From positions 1 to 7,459 of the forward strand of contig JAGBEM010000163.1 of the NCBI GenBank assembly GCA_017936985.1: DNA of 7,459 nucleotides, in the 5' to 3' direction. Below are positions 1-5,057 of this stretch, piece by piece (positions within the stretch are counted from its first letter, which is position 1; each line of letters starts with the position of its first letter). A program made the position numbers and the translations under genes. The stretch comes from Oscillospiraceae bacterium. Lineage in GTDB: Bacteria > Bacillota_A > Clostridia > Oscillospirales > Oscillospiraceae. The notes beneath the pieces are model-generated. The model saw only the letters and a program-made list of their open reading frames with translations, did no database searches and had not been told where the DNA came from.

Positions 1-74
1 AATTGTCCAAGGTGTCTAGTTTGTCTCACATTATTCAATTTACAAGGTACAGTCCCAACCGCCAAGCGGTTAGC
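1..74 (-). other. Transcribed leader of a leftward stable-RNA (probably rRNA) operon, partial
   Basis: This stretch lies downstream of two tandem minus-strand promoters and has no credible coding frame. Read leftward it begins with a small hairpin (arms 57-62 and 66-71, AACCGC/GCGGTT, loop CAA). It then contains a GTACCTTGTAAATTGAATAA segment, which resembles the CTTGAAAACTGAATA-type sequence found in Firmicutes rRNA operon leaders and spacers. That resemblance is from memory and is suggestive only. The mature RNA would begin beyond position 1. A tRNA cluster or another highly expressed gene is the alternative. Confidence 0.4.
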
Positions 75-80
75 TTGCTT

Positions 81-109
81 ATTCTAGCACAAGCTACAAT
101 CTTTGTCAA
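81..109 (-). promoter_or_regulatory. Sigma-A promoter P2, reading left out of the window
   Basis: On the minus strand a perfect -35 TTGACA (109-104) is separated by exactly 17 bases from the -10 TAGAAT (86-81). The predicted transcript start is near 74. The upstream bases (about 111-150) are rich in A and T runs, like an UP element. A TAGCTTG/CAAGCTA inverted repeat (71-77 and 90-96) straddles the -10 box. Confidence 0.7.
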
Positions 110-185
110 GAACTTTTTTGTATTCTTACCAAAATTCTTTTGCATTCGTGCTTCTTTCGCAGTGCCCTCGTTTGGGCGCTCGGAT

Positions 186-214
186 ATAATAGCAAAGCGT
201 TTTGCGTTTGTCAA
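186..214 (-). promoter_or_regulatory. Sigma-A promoter P1, tandem with P2
   Basis: On the minus strand TTGACA (214-209) is separated by 17 bases from TATTAT (191-186). Bases 215-246, between this promoter and the hpf terminator, are almost all A/T with runs of A5, T5 and T4, as expected of an UP element. P1 and P2 are exactly 105 bp apart and share CTTGACAAA around the -35. Paired strong promoters of this type are usual for rRNA operons in Firmicutes. Nothing else between the promoters looks coding. Confidence 0.7.
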
Positions 215-241
215 GCACCAATTTTACAAAATTCGCAAAAA

Positions 242-270
242 TTTTTGGGAGCCTCTTTGCAGAGGCTCCC
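242..270 (-). terminator. Rho-independent terminator of hpf
   Basis: A perfect 10-bp stem (247-256 GGGAGCCTCT with 261-270 AGAGGCTCCC) closes a 4-base loop, 15 bases after the hpf stop codon. On the minus strand the stem is followed by AAAAATTTTT, so the U-run is offset by five A residues. It separates hpf from the promoters P1 and P2. Confidence 0.7.
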
Positions 271-285
271 GCTTACGTTTTCGTA

Positions 286-822
286 TTATTCTGCGTCTTC
301 GATCAGGCCGTAGCCGCCATCGTTTCGGCGATAGACCACTGCAAACTTTCCGCCGTGCTCTTCGTCCCGGAAGGCGAAGAAGCTATGCTCCAGAAGGTTC
401 ATCTGCAGTACCGCTTCATCCCGGGTCATGGGCTTGAAGTAGAACTGCTTGACCCGGACGATGCTCAGATCGTCTTCGTCTTCATCGACGACAAAAGAAG
501 TCTCTTCAGCCGTTCTAACGAAAGCATCCTGACGCAGGCGGCGGGCCAGGCGGGTCTTATTCTTGCGGATCTGGCCTTCGATGGTGCCCACTGCGGCATC
601 GATGGAGGCAAACATATCGGAAGTGCTCTCATGTGCCCGGAACCAGTGATCTGCACCGTGAACGGTGAGCTCCACATTATTCCGGTTCTTTTCTACAGAA
701 AATACGATAAGTGCTTGCGCATCCTCCTCAAAGTACCGTGCCAGCTTCATGACCTTTTTCTCGGCGTAGGCATGGACATTGCCGGGCAGCTTGACTTTCT
801 TCTCACTAAACTGAAACTTCAT
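286..822 (-). CDS. hpf: Ribosome hibernation promoting factor, long form (HPF/RaiA family)
   Basis: This 178-residue protein would bind the small ribosomal subunit in slow growth and pair 70S ribosomes into inactive 100S dimers, protecting them from decay. Residues 1 to about 97 fit the beta-alpha-beta-beta-beta-alpha S30AE domain: an opening strand, the AEKKVMKLARYF helix, strands around VELTVHGADHWFRAHE, and a long basic helix ending in RKNKTRLARRLR. After an acidic linker (109-119, with DEDEDD), residues 120-175 form the C-terminal dimerisation domain of long HPFs (VRVKQFYFKPMTRDEAVLQM, then SFFAF, AVVYRRNDGGYGLI). The start at 822 has an AAGGAGC ribosome site 8 bases upstream. It has its own promoter (867-895) and terminator (247-270). 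The gene is unusual only in sitting back to back with a probable stable-RNA promoter. Family assignment is very secure. Confidence 0.95.
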   Translation of the reverse strand: MKFQFSEKKVKLPGNVHAYAEKKVMKLARYFEEDAQALIVFSVEKNRNNVELTVHGADHWFRAHESTSDMFASIDAAVGTIEGQIRKNKTRLARRLRQDAFVRTAEETSFVVDEDEDDLSIVRVKQFYFKPMTRDEAVLQMNLLEHSFFAFRDEEHGGKFAVVYRRNDGGYGLIEDAE

Positions 823-866
823 ATGCGGCAGCTCCTTTCGTATTGCCGGTCCTCCGGCTTACTTAT

Positions 867-895
867 ATTATACCATGATTTTGCTGTTTCGACAA
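867..895 (-). promoter_or_regulatory. Sigma-A promoter of hpf
   Basis: On the minus strand TTGTCG (895-890) is followed after 17 bases by a perfect TATAAT (872-867), preceded by TGG (extended -10 character). The start of transcription would be near 860, giving a leader of about 38 bases. The leader begins with a hairpin (845-849 GCCGG, loop TCCT, 854-858 CCGGC). The -35 lies 5 bases from the end of the DUF4364 gene. Confidence 0.65.
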
Positions 896-899
896 GGGG

Positions 900-1445
900 T
901 CAGCCTAAAATTGGATCCTCTTCATCGTCCAGCAAAGCCATCATAGTCATATTGTAGACATCCTCCGCTTTTTCCTCAAAAAGCCTGCTTAAACGCAGCG
1001 CCTGGCGCTGATCCGGTGCCAGCAGCTCCAGGGTCATCAGATTGCCCATATCATCATCCAGAGCCATGACTACGGAAAAATCGCCGCTGTCACGGGGGAT
1101 GATCTGGGTCTTGACAAAGCTGGAGCGGCGGATCTGACGGTTGAAGCGCGCCACGGCGTTTTCCGCACGCTGACGGACTGTATAGGCTATAGAATCCTGG
1201 GTCAGTTCCAGCGCTTCCCTGCCCTTTTCCGTGATCACATATTTATCTGCCTCCGGAGAAGTCAGATGGCCGGATTTGACCATTTCCGGAATAGCGGTAC
1301 AGACGTCAAAATAGCTCAGGCACTCGTCCTGGTAGCACAACTCATAGGTCTCCTGCATGGTCAGCGGATAGCTGGCTCTGGCGGCAACATACAGGATCAG
1401 CACCTTGACATCCATCATATCGTGAATAAAACCAAGTCTTTGCAT
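900..1445 (-). CDS. DUF4364 family protein, winged-helix-like
   Basis: This 181-residue protein matches the DUF4364 family of Clostridia, whose function is not known. Residues 1 to about 80 read like a winged-helix domain of the PadR/MarR sort: helix MMDVKVLILYVAA, helix LTMQETYELCYQ, recognition-like helix YFDVCTAIPEMVKSGHL, then a wing with KYVITEKGREALE. Residues 84-115 form a long basic helix (RQRAENAVARFNRQIRR). The C-terminal part (119-170) has two strands and a helix around LLAPDQRQALRLSRLFEEKA. The start at 1445 is chosen because GAGGTG lies 5 bases upstream and a promoter at 1465-1492 would begin transcription at about 1458; longer in-frame starts (up to 1553) lie upstream of that promoter. 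No terminator separates it from hpf, so readthrough is possible. It diverges from dpaA. A regulatory role is plausible but only inferred. Confidence 0.85.
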   Translation of the reverse strand: MQRLGFIHDMMDVKVLILYVAARASYPLTMQETYELCYQDECLSYFDVCTAIPEMVKSGHLTSPEADKYVITEKGREALELTQDSIAYTVRQRAENAVARFNRQIRRSSFVKTQIIPRDSGDFSVVMALDDDMGNLMTLELLAPDQRQALRLSRLFEEKAEDVYNMTMMALLDDEEDPILG

Positions 1446-1464
1446 ACTTTCACCTCTTGCTTTC

Positions 1465-1492
1465 ATTATAACCGATACGCTGGAAAAATCAA
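1465..1492 (-). promoter_or_regulatory. Sigma-A promoter of the DUF4364 gene
   Basis: On the minus strand TTGATT (1492-1487), 16-base spacer, perfect TATAAT (1470-1465). The predicted start near 1458 leaves only about a dozen leader bases, which hold the GAGGTG ribosome site (1456-1451). This fixes the translation start at 1445. Confidence 0.6.
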
Positions 1493-1542
1493 GCACAACC
1501 GCCGGAAGCACCGCATATTCTGGGGTGAAAGGGTGATTTTTC

Positions 1543-2304
1543 ATGAATGGCATTACATTTTATCCTGCCGGGAGCAGTCCGGCACTTACTTATGCCCTGC
1601 AGCGGCTCAAAGAATTGGGGTGCAATGTGGCGGAAACGCCATTGGAGGCTGTAACGCATCTGTTGCTGCCAGTGCCGAGCTTTGACAGTGACGGAAAAAT
1701 CCGGGGCGGTGGCGATCTGCAACAGGTTCTGACAGCGCTGCCCAGGACAGTGACGGTAGTAGGCGGCAATCTGCGGCACCCGGCGCTGGAAGGGTATGCA
1801 ACGATAGATCTTCTGCAGGATGCGCAATATCTGTCACAGAACGCAGCCATCACCGCAGATTGTGCTGTAAAGATCGCAAGGAATCGCTTGCCGGTGGTAT
1901 TGGCCGGATGCCCGGTGCTGATACTGGGCTGGGGTAGGATCGGCAAATGTCTGGCGCAGATGCTGAAAGCTGCCGGTGCTGAGGTAGCTGTGGCTGCCCG
2001 GAAAGAAGCAGACATTGCCATGCTGCAGGCACTGGGTTACCGTTCAGAGCAGATCGGCAATCTGCGATACGGACTAATGCGCTACCGGCTGATATTCAAC
2101 ACAGCGCCTGCGATGGTACTGTCGGAAAAACAGGTACGTCACTGCCGGGATGATTGTGTGAAGATCGAACTGGCATCCTGCGACGGTATTGCCGGATCTG
2201 ATGTGATCATCGCCCGGGGATTGCCCGGAAAGGAAGCGCCGGAAAGTTCCGGCCTGCTGATCGCAAAAACCGTCATTCGTCTCACATCCGGAAGGGAGTT
2301 TTAG
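1543..2304 (+). CDS. dpaA: Dipicolinate synthase subunit A
   Basis: With DpaB this protein converts the lysine-pathway intermediate (dihydrodipicolinate or its hydrated form) to dipicolinic acid, which fills the spore core and gives heat resistance. Its subunit carries the dehydrogenase-like NAD(P) fold. Visible features: an N-terminal Rossmann-like half with THLLLPVPSFDSDGKI (38-53); the linker DLLQDAQYLSQNAAITADCA (89-108); a nucleotide loop VLILGWGRIGKCLA (125-138); NTAPA at 186-190; and GLPGKEAPESSG (226-237), which matches the conserved GLPG-x-VAP-x-x-AG of SpoVFA. At 253 residues it is shorter than the Bacillus protein (about 297), mainly in the N-terminal half. The start at 1543 is firm: a TGA lies in frame at 1534-1536 and an AAGGGTGA ribosome site sits just upstream. 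It is followed after 2 bases by dpaB. Mother-cell (sigma-K) control is expected from the family, but only a weak sigma-E/K-like motif (CATATTCT, 1514-1521) is visible. Confidence 0.9.
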   Translation: MNGITFYPAGSSPALTYALQRLKELGCNVAETPLEAVTHLLLPVPSFDSDGKIRGGGDLQQVLTALPRTVTVVGGNLRHPALEGYATIDLLQDAQYLSQNAAITADCAVKIARNRLPVVLAGCPVLILGWGRIGKCLAQMLKAAGAEVAVAARKEADIAMLQALGYRSEQIGNLRYGLMRYRLIFNTAPAMVLSEKQVRHCRDDCVKIELASCDGIAGSDVIIARGLPGKEAPESSGLLIAKTVIRLTSGREF

Positions 2305-2306
2305 GT

Positions 2307-2867
2307 ATGGAAATCGGATTTGCCATGTGCGGTTCATTTTGCACTTACGCTAAGGTTTTCCCTGTCATGGAGCAGCTGGCAAAGGAGCATAGCGTGATTC
2401 CCATCTTCTCTCCTGCTGCTTACGGCACCGACAGCCGGTTCGGCACAGCAAGAGATCACATTCGCCGGGCAGCAGATATTTGCGGCAGAGACCCACTGTA
2501 TACCTTGGCGCAGGTGGAACCCATTGGGCCAAAGAAGCTACTGGACGCGCTGGTTATCGCACCCTGCACCGGAAACACCCTGGCAAAGCTGGCCCACAGC
2601 ATCGCGGACACTTCCGTGACCATGGCGGCAAAAAGCCATCTGCGAAACGGCCGGCCGGTACTGATCGCCATATCTACCAACGACGCATTGGCCGGGGCAG
2701 CAGAAAACATTGGAAAGCTAATAGGCAGGAAAAACTACTATTTTGTGCCCTTTGGGCAAGATGACGCTCTGAACAAGCCTACCAGCATGATCGCGGACTT
2801 TGGAAAAATCCCCCAGGCGCTGGAAGCGGCTTTAGCAGGGCGGCAGCTGCAGCCGATGATCCTGTAA
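2307..2867 (+). CDS. dpaB: Dipicolinate synthase subunit B (flavoprotein-like)
   Basis: This 186-residue partner of DpaA belongs to the flavoprotein-like fold of SpoVFB. Visible signatures: the opening strand and loop IGFAMCGSFCTYAKV (3-17), IPIFSPAAYGTDSRFG (31-46), VIAPCTGNTLAKLAHSIADT (83-102), the helix and strand TMAAKSHLRNGRPVLIAIST (105-124), and YYFVPFGQDDALNKPTSMIADF (144-165). All are in the order seen in DpaB. Length is close to the usual 190-200. GAAGGGAG (2291-2298) inside the end of dpaA is the ribosome site, 8 bases from the ATG, so the two genes are translated from one message. In Bacillus the pair is followed by asd and dapG/dapA; here it is followed by glpK instead, and the glpK -35 box begins 6 bases after this stop codon with no terminator between. 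Confidence 0.92.
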   Translation: MEIGFAMCGSFCTYAKVFPVMEQLAKEHSVIPIFSPAAYGTDSRFGTARDHIRRAADICGRDPLYTLAQVEPIGPKKLLDALVIAPCTGNTLAKLAHSIADTSVTMAAKSHLRNGRPVLIAISTNDALAGAAENIGKLIGRKNYYFVPFGQDDALNKPTSMIADFGKIPQALEAALAGRQLQPMIL

Positions 2868-2872
2868 GAACC

Positions 2873-2901
2873 TTGTGTTTCTCTCCCATATGTGATACAA
2901 T
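2873..2901 (+). promoter_or_regulatory. Sigma-A extended -10 promoter of glpK
   Basis: TTGTGT (2873-2878), 17-base spacer, TACAAT (2896-2901) preceded by TGA, so an extended -10. Transcription would start near 2908, about 26 bases before the glpK ATG. The first element lies just after the dpaB stop. Confidence 0.6.
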
Positions 2902-2918
2902 ATAAATACACAAATGGG
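2885..2918. promoter_or_regulatory. Dyad over the glpK promoter, candidate operator
   Basis: CCCATATGTG (2885-2894) and CACAAATGGG (2909-2918) form an inverted repeat with 9 of 10 positions matching and a 14-base spacer. The spacer holds the -10 box and the right arm starts at the transcript start, so a bound dimer would block the promoter. It does not resemble a CcpA cre site. No cognate regulator can be named from the window. Confidence 0.5.
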
Positions 2919-2933
2919 AAAGGGTGAGCATTT

Positions 2934-4427
2934 ATGGCCAGGTTTATCATGGCGCTGGATTCCGGAACCACCAGCAACCGATGTATTCTGTTTGACCGGG
3001 AGGGTAACATCTGCTCTGTGGCCCAGAAGGAGTTTACCCAGCATTTCCCCCAGCCGGGCTGGGTGGAGCATGACGCTGACGAGATCTTCGCCACACAGCT
3101 GGAGGTGGCAAAGCAGGCGCTGCAGAACATCGGCGCAACGGCTGCGGACATCGCCGCCATTGGCATCACCAATCAACGGGAGACCACTATTATCTGGAAC
3201 AAGCACACCGGGCGACCTGTCTGCAACGCCATCGTCTGGCAGTGCCGCCGGACGGCAGACTACTGCGACACGCTGCGGGATATGGGGTTGACGGAAACCA
3301 TCCGGCAGAAGACTGGGCTTGTTATCGACCCTTATTTTTCCGGCACGAAAATCCGCTGGATCCTGGAAAACATCCCCGGTGCGAGGCAGCAGGCAGAAAA
3401 CGGTGAATTGCTGTTTGGCACGGTGGAGACATGGCTGATCTGGAAGCTGACAGGCGGCAAGGTGCATGTGACGGATTATTCCAACGCATCCCGAACCATG
3501 CTGTTCAATATCAACACGCTGCAATGGGATGCGGAACTTCTGAAGCTGATGGAGATCCCTGCCGGAATGCTGCCTCAGCCGATGGAGTCCAGTCAGGTGT
3601 ACGGTTATACAGAGCCGGAGTTTTTCGGCGCGCCTGTACCCATTGCCGGTGCGGCCGGTGACCAGCAAGCTGCGCTGTTTGGACAAATTTGCTTTGATGC
3701 CGGCAGCTCCAAGTGTACCTATGGCACCGGTGCATTTTTGCTGATGACCACAGGCAGTAAGCCGATCTATTCTCAAAACGGTTTGGTGACCACTATCGGC
3801 TGGGGCTTAAACGGCAAGGTAAGCTATGCGCTGGAGGGGTCGATTTTTGTAGCCGGTGCGGCTACCCAATGGCTCCGGGATGAATTGCGGTTTATCGAGT
3901 CTGCGTCGGACTCTGAGTATATGGCCAAGAAAGTGCCGGACACCAACGGCTGCTATGTAGTGCCTGCTTTTGCAGGCCTTGGCGCTCCCTACTGGGACGC
4001 TTACGCCAGAGGCTGCATTTTGGGGTTGACCCGGGGTGTGAACAAGTATCACATCATTCGGGCAACGCTGGACTCTATTGGGTATCAGGTAAATGATGTG
4101 CTGACTGCCATGGAGTCGGATTCCGGCATTGCTCTGACCGCTCTGCGTGTGGATGGCGGTGCGTCTGCCAACAATTATCTGCTGCAAAGCCAGGCAGATA
4201 CCTGCGGCGCATCCGTCCTGCGACCCAAGTGTGTGGAGACGACAGCTATGGGTGCGGCTTACTTAGCAGGATTGGCAGTTGGATATTGGAAGGATACCGA
4301 TGAGATCCGCAAGAACTGGGCTGTGGATCGGACCTTCTCCCCGGAAATCAGCGAGGAGGAACGGAAAGCCCGGCTGAAAGGCTGGCAAAAAGCGGTGGCT
4401 TGCGCTGCAGGCTGGGCAAAGGAATAA
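2934..4427 (+). CDS. glpK: Glycerol kinase
   Basis: This cytoplasmic enzyme phosphorylates glycerol with ATP to sn-glycerol 3-phosphate, feeding glycolysis and lipid synthesis. The 497 residues cover the whole FGGY-kinase fold. Visible features: phosphate loop [11 protein letters not shown] (7-17), glycerol-site residues in [12 protein letters not shown] (77-88) and the nearby R105-R106, [11 protein letters not shown] (165-175), and catalytic Asp243 in [12 protein letters not shown]. Then come [10 protein letters not shown] (261-270), the second-domain signature [13 protein letters not shown] (348-360), and the ATP-site segment [15 protein letters not shown] (404-418). The ribosome site AAAGGGTGAG ends 5 bases before the ATG, and two stop codons stand in tandem at the end. 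The Gram-positive HPr-phosphorylated histidine (in a YHFYG context just before the catalytic Asp) is replaced here by PEFFG, with Glu229. No glpF or glpD/glpO lies next to it; the gene appears to be monocistronic apart from possible readthrough from dpaB. Confidence 0.97.
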   Translation: MARFIMALDSGTTSNRCILFDREGNICSVAQKEFTQHFPQPGWVEHDADEIFATQLEVAKQALQNIGATAADIAAIGITNQRETTIIWNKHTGRPVCNAIVWQCRRTADYCDTLRDMGLTETIRQKTGLVIDPYFSGTKIRWILENIPGARQQAENGELLFGTVETWLIWKLTGGKVHVTDYSNASRTMLFNINTLQWDAELLKLMEIPAGMLPQPMESSQVYGYTEPEFFGAPVPIAGAAGDQQAALFGQICFDAGSSKCTYGTGAFLLMTTGSKPIYSQNGLVTTIGWGLNGKVSYALEGSIFVAGAATQWLRDELRFIESASDSEYMAKKVPDTNGCYVVPAFAGLGAPYWDAYARGCILGLTRGVNKYHIIRATLDSIGYQVNDVLTAMESDSGIALTALRVDGGASANNYLLQSQADTCGASVLRPKCVETTAMGAAYLAGLAVGYWKDTDEIRKNWAVDRTFSPEISEEERKARLKGWQKAVACAAGWAKE

Positions 4428-4432
4428 TAAAT

Positions 4433-4464
4433 GGCGAGGGTATCGGAAGATGCCCTCGCCTTTT
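4433..4464 (+). terminator. Rho-independent terminator of glpK
   Basis: GGCGAGGG (4433-4440) pairs with CCCTCGCC (4453-4460). The pairing continues inward (one G-T) to a 12-bp stem capped by a GGAA tetraloop, followed by TTTTC. It starts 5 bases after the glpK stop codon. Confidence 0.85.
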
Positions 4465-4481
4465 CAGTTGCAGCAAAAGGA

Positions 4482-4513
4482 TGTCTTTTTCTTGTTTCGG
4501 CAAGAAAAGGACG
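4482..4513. repeat. Hairpin in the glpK-sdpR intergenic region
   Basis: Bases 4482-4494 pair with 4501-4513 (13 pairs, two of them G-T) around the loop TTTCGG. No T-run follows on either strand, so it is not an obvious terminator. Function is unknown. Confidence 0.45.
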
Positions 4514-4525
4514 AAAAGAAGCCGA

Positions 4526-4639
4526 CATAGGAGAGGCGTTAATGCCGCGCTCCCGCGCGCCAAATACAATAGCGAAGGTGCGATTGTCCCCGGCAATCGG
4601 TTATTCATAATTCGCTGCGCGGCGCACCACTCTCCTATG
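4526..4639. repeat. Nested fold-back element (114 bp), possibly MITE-like or a structured RNA
   Basis: Four pairs of arms lie one inside another. CATAGGAGAG (4526-4535) is a perfect complement of CTCTCCTATG (4630-4639). GCCGCGC (4544-4550) pairs with GCGCGGC (4617-4623). AGCGAA (4571-4576) pairs with TTCGCT (4611-4616), directly next to the previous arm. CGATTGTC (4581-4588) pairs with GGCAATCG (4592-4599, one G-T) around a CCC loop. Altogether about 31 base pairs in 114 bases, which is too ordered to be chance. Overlapping reading frames here have no ribosome site or recognisable product. Clear target-site duplications were not seen. It may be a small dispersed repeat of this lineage. Confidence 0.55.
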
Positions 4640-4700
4640 AACCTCTCCCGTGGCGCATCGCCGTAGGTCTGTGTAAAATTTAGAATTATCAAATTCTCTA

Positions 4701-4729
4701 TTGACAAACTTGGAGCGGTTTGGTATATT
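4701..4729 (+). promoter_or_regulatory. Sigma-A promoter of sdpR-sdpI
   Basis: Perfect TTGACA (4701-4706), 17-base spacer, TATATT (4724-4729) with a preceding TGG. Transcription would start near 4736, inside the operator palindrome. A further AGAATT/AATTCT dyad (4682-4687 and 4692-4697) stands immediately upstream of the -35. Confidence 0.8.
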
Positions 4730-4731
4730 AT

Positions 4732-4758
4732 ATTTAACCTTTAGGTTAAATGTTAAAT
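4732..4758. promoter_or_regulatory. SdpR operator candidate: 20-bp palindrome plus a third half-site
   Basis: ATTTAACCT (4732-4740) and AGGTTAAAT (4743-4751) are perfect inverted repeats with a 2-base spacer. The right half-site GTTAAAT (4745-4751) is repeated directly at 4752-4758, abutting the AAGGAG ribosome site. The palindrome covers the predicted transcript start, the right place for autorepression by the ArsR-type protein encoded immediately downstream. Binding by SdpR is inferred from position. Confidence 0.65.
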
Positions 4759-4772
4759 AAGGAGTGAGGGAA

Positions 4773-5057
4773 TTGAGCTTGCAAAACACTATGAAAGCGC
4801 TGGCAGATCCCATTCGACGGGAAATACTGAGCCTGCTGAAAAAAGGCAGGCTGTCCGCCGGTGAGATCGTAGAGCATTTCGATGTGACCGGAGCGTCCAT
4901 TTCCCGGCATCTTTCTGTGCTGAAGGAAGCGGATCTGATCCGGGACACCCGGGAAGGAAAATTTATTTACTATGAAATCAACACCTCCGTGCTGGAGGAG
5001 ATCATGCTGTGGATCACAGCTCTGAAAGGAGAAAATGACCATGTTGAAGAAGAATAA
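4773..5057 (+). CDS. sdpR: SdpR-family autorepressor (ArsR-type winged helix)
   Basis: This 94-residue DNA-binding protein should repress its own operon; in Bacillus the SdpI membrane protein captures SdpR when toxin is present and so relieves repression. The opening MKALADPIRREILSLLKKG (7-25) is the classic ArsR/SdpR first helix pair. Residues 29-53 hold the helix-turn-helix (AGEIVEHFDVTGASISRHLSVL), followed by the wing GLIR-like DLIRDTREGKFIYYEIN (54-70) and a dimerisation helix. No cysteine metal-binding motif is present, which separates it from metal-sensing ArsR proteins. The start is taken as the TTG at 4773, because AAGGAG (4759-4764) is then 8 bases away; the GTG at 4764 overlaps the ribosome site itself. 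Its 3' end overlaps sdpI by 17 bases, indicating coupled translation. The symbol is by family; orthology to Bacillus sdpR is not proven. Confidence 0.88.
   Translation: MSLQNTMKALADPIRREILSLLKKGRLSAGEIVEHFDVTGASISRHLSVLKEADLIRDTREGKFIYYEINTSVLEEIMLWITALKGENDHVEEE

Noticed and set aside
161..180. Hairpin (AGTGCCC/GGGCGCT) just downstream of P1, considered as a terminator or attenuator
   Set aside because: Seven pairs with one G-T and no T-run on the minus strand; too weak to call.
202..957. 251-codon open frame on the plus strand
   Set aside because: It is antisense to hpf and its promoter region, has no ribosome site or family resemblance, and hpf on the other strand is unmistakable.
1494..1521. 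Sigma-K/E-like promoter for dpaA (CATATTCT with an upstream AC)
   Set aside because: Matches are short and degenerate, so it is mentioned as a possibility but not annotated.
1446..1553. Longer N-terminus (36 more residues) for the DUF4364 protein
   Set aside because: The extra codons overlap the gene's own promoter and the dpaA start, and a good GAGGTG site supports the ATG at 1445.
2832..3776. 314-codon open frame on the minus strand
   Set aside because: It is the shadow of glpK, composed of low-complexity reverse codons; glpK is certain in this interval.
4348..4707. Minus-strand frame of 119 codons and a plus-strand frame at 4400-4666 across the glpK-sdpR gap
   Set aside because: They cross the glpK terminator and the fold-back element, start at weak codons with no ribosome site, and match no family known to me.
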